DNA from: an uncultured Bacilli bacterium
GTDB lineage: Bacteria; Bacillota_I; Bacilli_A; ML615J-28; CAG-313
Assembly (NCBI GenBank): GCA_949879765.1
Contig: CATLBQ010000009.1
Location: 1-57,373 of the forward strand
Direction of reading: 5' to 3'
Length of the DNA stretch: 57,373 nucleotides
Part shown: piece after piece, positions 53,359 through 57,373 of the stretch
Layout: each line of letters begins with the position of its first letter
How positions within the stretch are numbered: position 1 is the first letter of the stretch
Notes under the pieces: model-generated
Databases searched by the model: none
What the model was told of the DNA's origin: nothing
What the model saw: the letters and a program-made list of their open reading frames with translations, nothing else
Made by a program: the position numbers and the translations under genes

Positions 53359-54117
53359 ATGAATGAATTTGGAATGAAAATTAAACAAATAAGAATTAAA
53401 AATGGATTAACCCAAAAAGAATTTGCCAATTCGTTGGGTTATAAGTCAAAATCTACAATTAATAAAATTGAACAAGGAATCAATGATATTAGCTATGATA
53501 AATTAATGGATTTATTAAATAAATATAATGAAGATTTAGACTACCTTTTTGGTTGCGATTCAAAATTAAATGTAAGTCCTAAATCAAATGACTCTAGATT
53601 GTTTATTTCGTTTAGCGCTAAAAGTGATGGTAATTCTTTTCAAATAATAAAACATTATATGACTGAAAAAGATGATTACATTTTATTTAAGGATATTAAT
53701 TTTCATGCTTGCTGTAAATGTAATTATGAATGTATGAAGAATAATTGTAAATATAGATTTGATGATGTCTATAAGTTATATGATTTATTAAATAAATACA
53801 AAAAGATTTATTTGATAATTCCAATGTATGGTGGTAATCCAAGCTCTTTATATTTTATATTTAATGAAAGAAGTCAAGATTATTTTATGCATAATGATAA
53901 TTACGAAGATATTATTTCAAAAATGTTTTTTATTGGAATATATGGATCAAAAGAAGAACACCCTTATTTTTTAAAACATTTTGAAGACTTATATCATTGT
54001 AAAGAATGTGATAAGCATATTTTAGGAATTGAACGACATAAATATAACTTAAAGCTTGATGATTCAATTATGAGTATTGAAGAAATAAAAAAAGCCTTAA
54101 ATAAATTTATAGATTAA
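53359..54117 (+). CDS. XRE regulator fused to a flavodoxin/Fe-S-flavoprotein-like domain
   Basis: The 252-residue protein starts with a helix-turn-helix of XRE type (about 6-62, with GLTQKEFANSLG and STINKIEQG). From about residue 80 it resembles NAD(P)H-dependent FMN reductases and iron-sulfur flavoproteins: a phosphate-binding-like SAKSDGNS (86-93), a cysteine cluster C118, C119, C121, C125, C130, then DDVYKLYDLL and PMYGGNPSSLYFIF. Two more Cys lie at 214 and 217. The ATG at 53359 fits the promoter; the TTG at 53335 lies at the -10 edge. RhuM gene follows 11 bp later. Redox sensing is inference. Confidence 0.75.
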   Translation: MNEFGMKIKQIRIKNGLTQKEFANSLGYKSKSTINKIEQGINDISYDKLMDLLNKYNEDLDYLFGCDSKLNVSPKSNDSRLFISFSAKSDGNSFQIIKHYMTEKDDYILFKDINFHACCKCNYECMKNNCKYRFDDVYKLYDLLNKYKKIYLIIPMYGGNPSSLYFIFNERSQDYFMHNDNYEDIISKMFFIGIYGSKEEHPYFLKHFEDLYHCKECDKHILGIERHKYNLKLDDSIMSIEEIKKALNKFID

Positions 54118-54128
54118 AGGAGAATTAT

Positions 54129-55121
54129 ATGGAAAAATATGGACAAATATTAGTATATAATTTACCAAATGGTAAATCTAAAGTAGATGTATTATTATCA
54201 AAAGAAAATGTTTGGATGACACAAGCAGCGCTTGCTGAGTTATATCAAACAAGTAGTCAAAACATTACAATGCATATTAAAAATATATACAAAGAAGGCG
54301 AACTTGAAGAAGTTTCAACATGTAAGTTTGACTTACAAGTTCAAATTGAAGGAAACAGAGAAATTAAAAGAACTGTCAAGTTTTATAATTTAGAAATGAT
54401 TATAGCAATTGGCTTTAGAGCAAAAAGCTCTATTGGGAATATATTTAGAAAATGGGCAAATCAAACACTAAAAGAATATATGACTAAAGGGTTTGCTATG
54501 GATGATGAAAGATTAAAAGATCCTACTAGATTTGGTAAAGACTATTTCGACGAATTATTGCTTAGAATTAGAGAAATTCGAGCATCTGAAAAAAGATTTT
54601 ATCAAAAAGTATTAGAAATATATGCAACAAGCATTGATTATGATTCTAAAAATGAAAAAACAAGAGAATTTTTCAAAATAGTTCAAAATAAAATGCATTA
54701 TGCAGTAAGTGGTGAAACTGCTGCAGAAATTATTTATGATAGATCTAATGCGACAAAAGATAATATGGGGCTTACTTCATTTGCTGGTAGTATAGTGCAA
54801 AAAGAAGATGTTACAATTGCAAAGAATTATTTGAGCCAAGAAGAGGTTAAATCTTTAAACAGAATAGTAACAATGTATTTGGATTATGCTGAAGAAATGG
54901 CTAATGAAGGTGTACCAATGCATATGAATGATTGGATAAAGGTATTAGATGAATTTCTAAAATTTAATAGAAAAGATATATTAGTAGGAGCAGGTAAAAT
55001 ATCTCATACCATTGCAGAACAAAAAGCACTTAAAGAATATGAAAAGTTTGATAAAAATAGAATTTTAAATCAAAGTAATCTCATTCTACCCACTGTCGAA
55101 AAAAAAGATAATAAAAACTGA
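54129..55121 (+). CDS. RhuM family protein
   Basis: A 330-residue protein of the virulence RhuM family, first named from a Salmonella pathogenicity island. N-terminal motifs VWMTQAALAELYQTSSQN and KFYNLEMIIAIGFRAKSS look like a DNA-binding and a Bro-N/KilA-like element; then RKWANQTLKEYMTKGFAMDD and GLTSFAGSIVQKEDVTIAK follow. AAAGGAG precedes the ATG, 11 bp after the regulator gene, so the two form an operon. Family members are often found near mobile and defence genes; the biochemical role is not known. A terminator lies 122 bp downstream. Confidence 0.85.
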   Translation: MEKYGQILVYNLPNGKSKVDVLLSKENVWMTQAALAELYQTSSQNITMHIKNIYKEGELEEVSTCKFDLQVQIEGNREIKRTVKFYNLEMIIAIGFRAKSSIGNIFRKWANQTLKEYMTKGFAMDDERLKDPTRFGKDYFDELLLRIREIRASEKRFYQKVLEIYATSIDYDSKNEKTREFFKIVQNKMHYAVSGETAAEIIYDRSNATKDNMGLTSFAGSIVQKEDVTIAKNYLSQEEVKSLNRIVTMYLDYAEEMANEGVPMHMNDWIKVLDEFLKFNRKDILVGAGKISHTIAEQKALKEYEKFDKNRILNQSNLILPTVEKKDNKN

Positions 55122-55243
55122 TGAAAAGGTCATACACATAAAATACATTATGAAAAAGGATTATTAAATATATAGTGGTTTTCCCCTGTTTTATGGGTGT
55201 TTCATTGTATCTTGTAATTGGTTTCTAGACATTAAAAACATAT

Positions 55244-55285
55244 AGGTTTGATACAATGAAAAATCATTGTTTCAAACCTTTTTTC
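55244..55285 (+). terminator. Long hairpin terminator after rhuM
   Basis: AGGTTTGATACAATGA (55244-55259) pairs at 15 of 16 positions with TCATTGTTTCAAACCT (55264-55279) around AAAA, then six T residues. It ends the XRE-rhuM operon. Confidence 0.9.
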
Positions 55286-55324
55286 TTTGCTTTTTTAATG
55301 ATTTTGCATCGTTTAGCGTAAAAT

Positions 55325-55435
55325 TTGAGGTTTGAATTCAAATGGTGGGAATGCCACAAGCAATATAATGGTATTTCAAAACCTAAAGTAGAAGTCTTTA
55401 TTGACGATATTATCACTGACAGATTTTATGAATAA
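55325..55435 (+). pseudogene. Decayed coding fragment, 36 codons
   Basis: An open stretch from 55325 to the TAA at 55433-55435 reads WWECHKQYNGIS and KPKVEVFIDDIITDRFYE. It has a protein-like composition but no start codon with a ribosome site. I do not recognise the family. It looks like the end of a lost gene that was cut by rearrangement. Confidence 0.4.
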
Positions 55436-55571
55436 TTGACAAAATTTACGGCGAAATTGTATCAAATTTCTAAAGTAATGTTGCTGTTAACTTGCTTTTA
55501 TTTTAATTTTTTGATGCAATATATTTGAAGCTTACGGCATAAGTGTCATAACATTCTAATAGGAGACCACT

Positions 55572-56098
55572 ATGATTAAAAGAGATTTTTATTTAAATCA
55601 AATCATTGAAAGAATGTGGGACGGAAACATCAAAGTGATTACATGTATTAGGCGTGGTGGAAAATCAACACTTCTTTTTGACTTATTCAAAAATTATTTG
55701 CTTTCTACAGGAGTAGATGAAAACCGTATTATAGAAATAGAATTAGATAAACAAAAATATTATAAGTTTAGAGATCCAATTTATCTTTGCGATTATGTAG
55801 AAAATATTTAAAATATTCAATAGATGCATTTTTAATATCAGAAGCAAGAAGATATGAGGTTAAAGGTAAAAGGTATTTTGAGTATCCAAATAAATATTAC
55901 TATTCAGATATAAGACTGCGAAATGTTAGATTAAATTATCGTCAAATTGATTCTGGACATATTCTGGAAAATATGATTTATAATGAACTCATAAGAAGAG
56001 GGTATTCAGTTGATGTAGGTGTAGTTAAAGATAGAAGTACTGAGAATAAAAAGATGAAAGAACTTGCTTTTTTATTAAATCAAGTTGAGTTATTTTAA
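55572..56098 (+). pseudogene. AAA/DUF4143 ATPase, internally deleted
   Basis: The ATG at 55572 opens a frame with Walker A CIRRGGKST in the AAA_14 style, ending at about residue 79 in YLCDYVENI. A second frame from 55787 continues with the C-terminal DUF4143 part: YEVKGKRYFEYPNKYYY, RLRNVRLNYRQIDSGHI and ENMIYNELIRRGYSVDVG. A normal protein has about 400 residues; roughly 200 are missing between the pieces and the frame shifts at about 55800. Ribosome site AGGAGA. The ATPase is inactive as encoded. Confidence 0.75.
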
Positions 56099-56218
56099 CT
56101 AAGAGAATATTTATCAGGATAGAAACATTTTGCATCAGTATTCCAAGAGTAAGCAAGAAGCATTAGTGAAAATATGTTGTAGCGAATTAAAAAAGGTATG
56201 GAAGAAAAAAGATATTAG

Positions 56219-56515
56219 AAGCAAAATCAAAGGATTCAAACAAGTAATATCATTGAAAATGATAAAGTATTACTATATAATAATGATAATGGTGTCATTC
56301 AAAGAATTGAAATAGAAAAACTAGAACAACCAGAAGTAACCTATAATTTTGAAGTAGAAGACTATCACAATTATTTTGTAAGTGAAGAAAGTGTATGGGT
56401 TCATAATGATTGCAATTTTATGGAATATGCAAATAGTTATGATGAGGCTATGGAAATTGCCAAACAAAAAGGAGGCGTTTCTGATGCCACCATGAGTTCT
56501 ACACCAAATACTTAG
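56219..56515 (+). pseudogene. C-terminal end of a HINT-type polymorphic toxin
   Basis: The frame from 56219 (after a TAG) to the TAG at 56513 shows EQPEVTYNFEVEDYHNYF and VSEESVWVHNDC, the closing strand and the VHN junction of a HINT domain that usually precedes the toxin part. After the junction about 34 residues (NFMEYANSYDEAMEIAKQ) remain as a possible toxin tip. No HINT start, no export region and no start codon are present. After the TAG the same frame continues (DGYNHRFYRKTKANKE) into the next gene. Confidence 0.6.
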
Positions 56516-56569
56516 GATGGATATAATCATCGTTTTTATAGAAAAACAAAAGCAAATAAGGAGGTTAAT

Positions 56570-57283
56570 ATGGAAAATGATAGAATAAGGAAACTAGAAT
56601 ATGAATTAGAAACATTTGATTTCTATTCAACAAATCCACTTGAATTTAGTCTATTGACGAATATTGATAAAAAATTGTTAAATCAATTACTTAATAAAAA
56701 GGAAAATAGAAAACTATATACTTTTATAATTGAAAAACACATTAAACCAAAAAAAATAGGTATGTTTGAATCACTTAGGGCACCTAATGAATATCCTGAA
56801 GAGGAATTCAAATTTATTGTTGATTTTAAACATATAATAAGTGAGCATGAATTTACAGAAGAAAAATTAACAGATAAATACTATACATATCTAGGAATAG
56901 CAGAAATAGATATTGACTTCTATATTGCTAATTATGATTTTTTCAATAGTTGGCAAAAACAATATCTAATAATTTGTGATAAGGATAAAATTAAACAAAT
57001 AGATAATAAACTTGTAAATGTTATGGAGCAAATGATAAATAATGAAGAATATTCAGAAATTACATTTTTTAGGCTAGATTTAGATAAGTTTATAAGTGCA
57101 TTAGAAGAAGAACATTGTATTATGTTACGAACTCTTGACACGGGGGAATTCAAATATATGACATTTTTAGTAAATGATGAAGAAGATGAAAGAGAAATCA
57201 ATCGGTATTTAAAAGAAGTTAAGAAGTATCTTGATGAGCTACATAAGGATTATGTTGCATCGAGTAATAAAACGATTGGTTAG
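56570..57283 (+). CDS. Possible immunity protein
   Basis: The 237-residue product begins MENDRIRKLEYELETFDFY and is acidic, with many Glu, Asp and Lys, no membrane segment and no cysteine cluster. AAGGAGG (56558-56564) is 5 nt before the ATG. Genes of this sort directly behind a HINT-toxin end are usually immunity proteins. That is inference from position; I do not recognise the family. It reads in the same frame as the toxin remnant, with the TAG at 56513 between them. A terminator follows. Confidence 0.6.
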   Translation: MENDRIRKLEYELETFDFYSTNPLEFSLLTNIDKKLLNQLLNKKENRKLYTFIIEKHIKPKKIGMFESLRAPNEYPEEEFKFIVDFKHIISEHEFTEEKLTDKYYTYLGIAEIDIDFYIANYDFFNSWQKQYLIICDKDKIKQIDNKLVNVMEQMINNEEYSEITFFRLDLDKFISALEEEHCIMLRTLDTGEFKYMTFLVNDEEDEREINRYLKEVKKYLDELHKDYVASSNKTIG

Positions 57284-57319
57284 TTTATTTTAATCATAGA
57301 TTCAATAAATAAAAATGGT

Positions 57320-57364
57320 AAAATGTTAGTAGATACATAAAAAATGTGTTTGCTAACATTTTTA
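57320..57364 (+). terminator. Terminator behind the possible immunity gene
   Basis: AAATGTTAG (57321-57329) pairs with CTAACATTT (57353-57361), with inner ACAT/ATGT pairs, and T residues follow. Confidence 0.75.
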
Positions 57365-57373
57365 TTAGGAATT

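Noticed and set aside
55325-55435. Treating the 36-codon fragment as a small protein gene
   Set aside because: There is no start codon with a ribosome site and it sits among other broken genes.
56130-56315. A 61-codon frame in the toxin remnant
   Set aside because: It is out of frame with the HINT end that is recognisable at 56300-56415, and it has no ribosome site.
1-57373. CRISPR arrays, insertion sequences or transposase genes
   Set aside because: I looked for regular direct repeats and transposase or integrase motifs and saw none in the window; mobile history is suggested only by gene remnants.

Overview
The window is AT-rich, almost entirely on one strand, and comes from a Gram-positive (Firmicutes) anaerobe. 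The ribosomal gene order is the Firmicutes one: S10, spc and alpha operons joined, type Z S14, infA-rpmJ-rpsM-rpsK-rpoA-rplQ without rpsD, then ECF transporter genes and truA. Pyruvate:ferredoxin oxidoreductase beside a full Rnf complex, a SUF system with SufU and no respiratory chain genes point to a gut-type fermenter. An Erysipelotrichia/Coprobacillaceae-like host is my best inference; nothing in the window names the species.

Layout. 1-228 is the tail of a cysteine-rich surface protein. 365-15123 is one long ribosomal run from a strong promoter and a structured leader to a terminator, including secY, adk, map, infA and rpoA. 15143-19348 holds a site-2 protease and ecfA1-ecfA2-ecfT-truA. 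19367-21250 is a manganese riboswitch controlling mntP and a cation antiporter. 21251-27217 carries an acyltransferase, a 59-residue minus-strand gene, and tmk-holB-ricT-trmN6-rsmI. 27456-30622 is a minus-strand pair: a B12-type radical SAM gene and murE. 30652-43876 is the energy block: a membrane protein, nifJ, rnfCDGEAB with two accessory genes, apbE, a membrane protein and a lipoprotein. 43934-48719 is sufCDSUB. Next come a divergent superoxide-dismutase-like gene (minus strand), an alpha/beta hydrolase, a membrane-anchored murF-like ligase and ddl, ending at a tRNA-Thr.

Downstream of the tRNA (53075-57373) the character changes to an accessory patch. It contains a two-gene operon encoding an XRE regulator fused to a flavodoxin/iron-sulfur-flavoprotein-like domain, followed by a RhuM-family protein. 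It also holds the wreck of an AAA/DUF4143 ATPase gene, the orphan end of a HINT-type polymorphic toxin, and a likely immunity gene.

How parts fit: PFOR makes reduced ferredoxin, Rnf uses it to reduce NAD and pump ions, and ApbE attaches FMN to RnfG/RnfD. SUF supplies their many Fe-S clusters. MurE, MurF-like ligase and Ddl belong to cell-wall precursor synthesis. The most novel-looking element is the XRE-flavodoxin/RhuM pair with its own palindromic operator.
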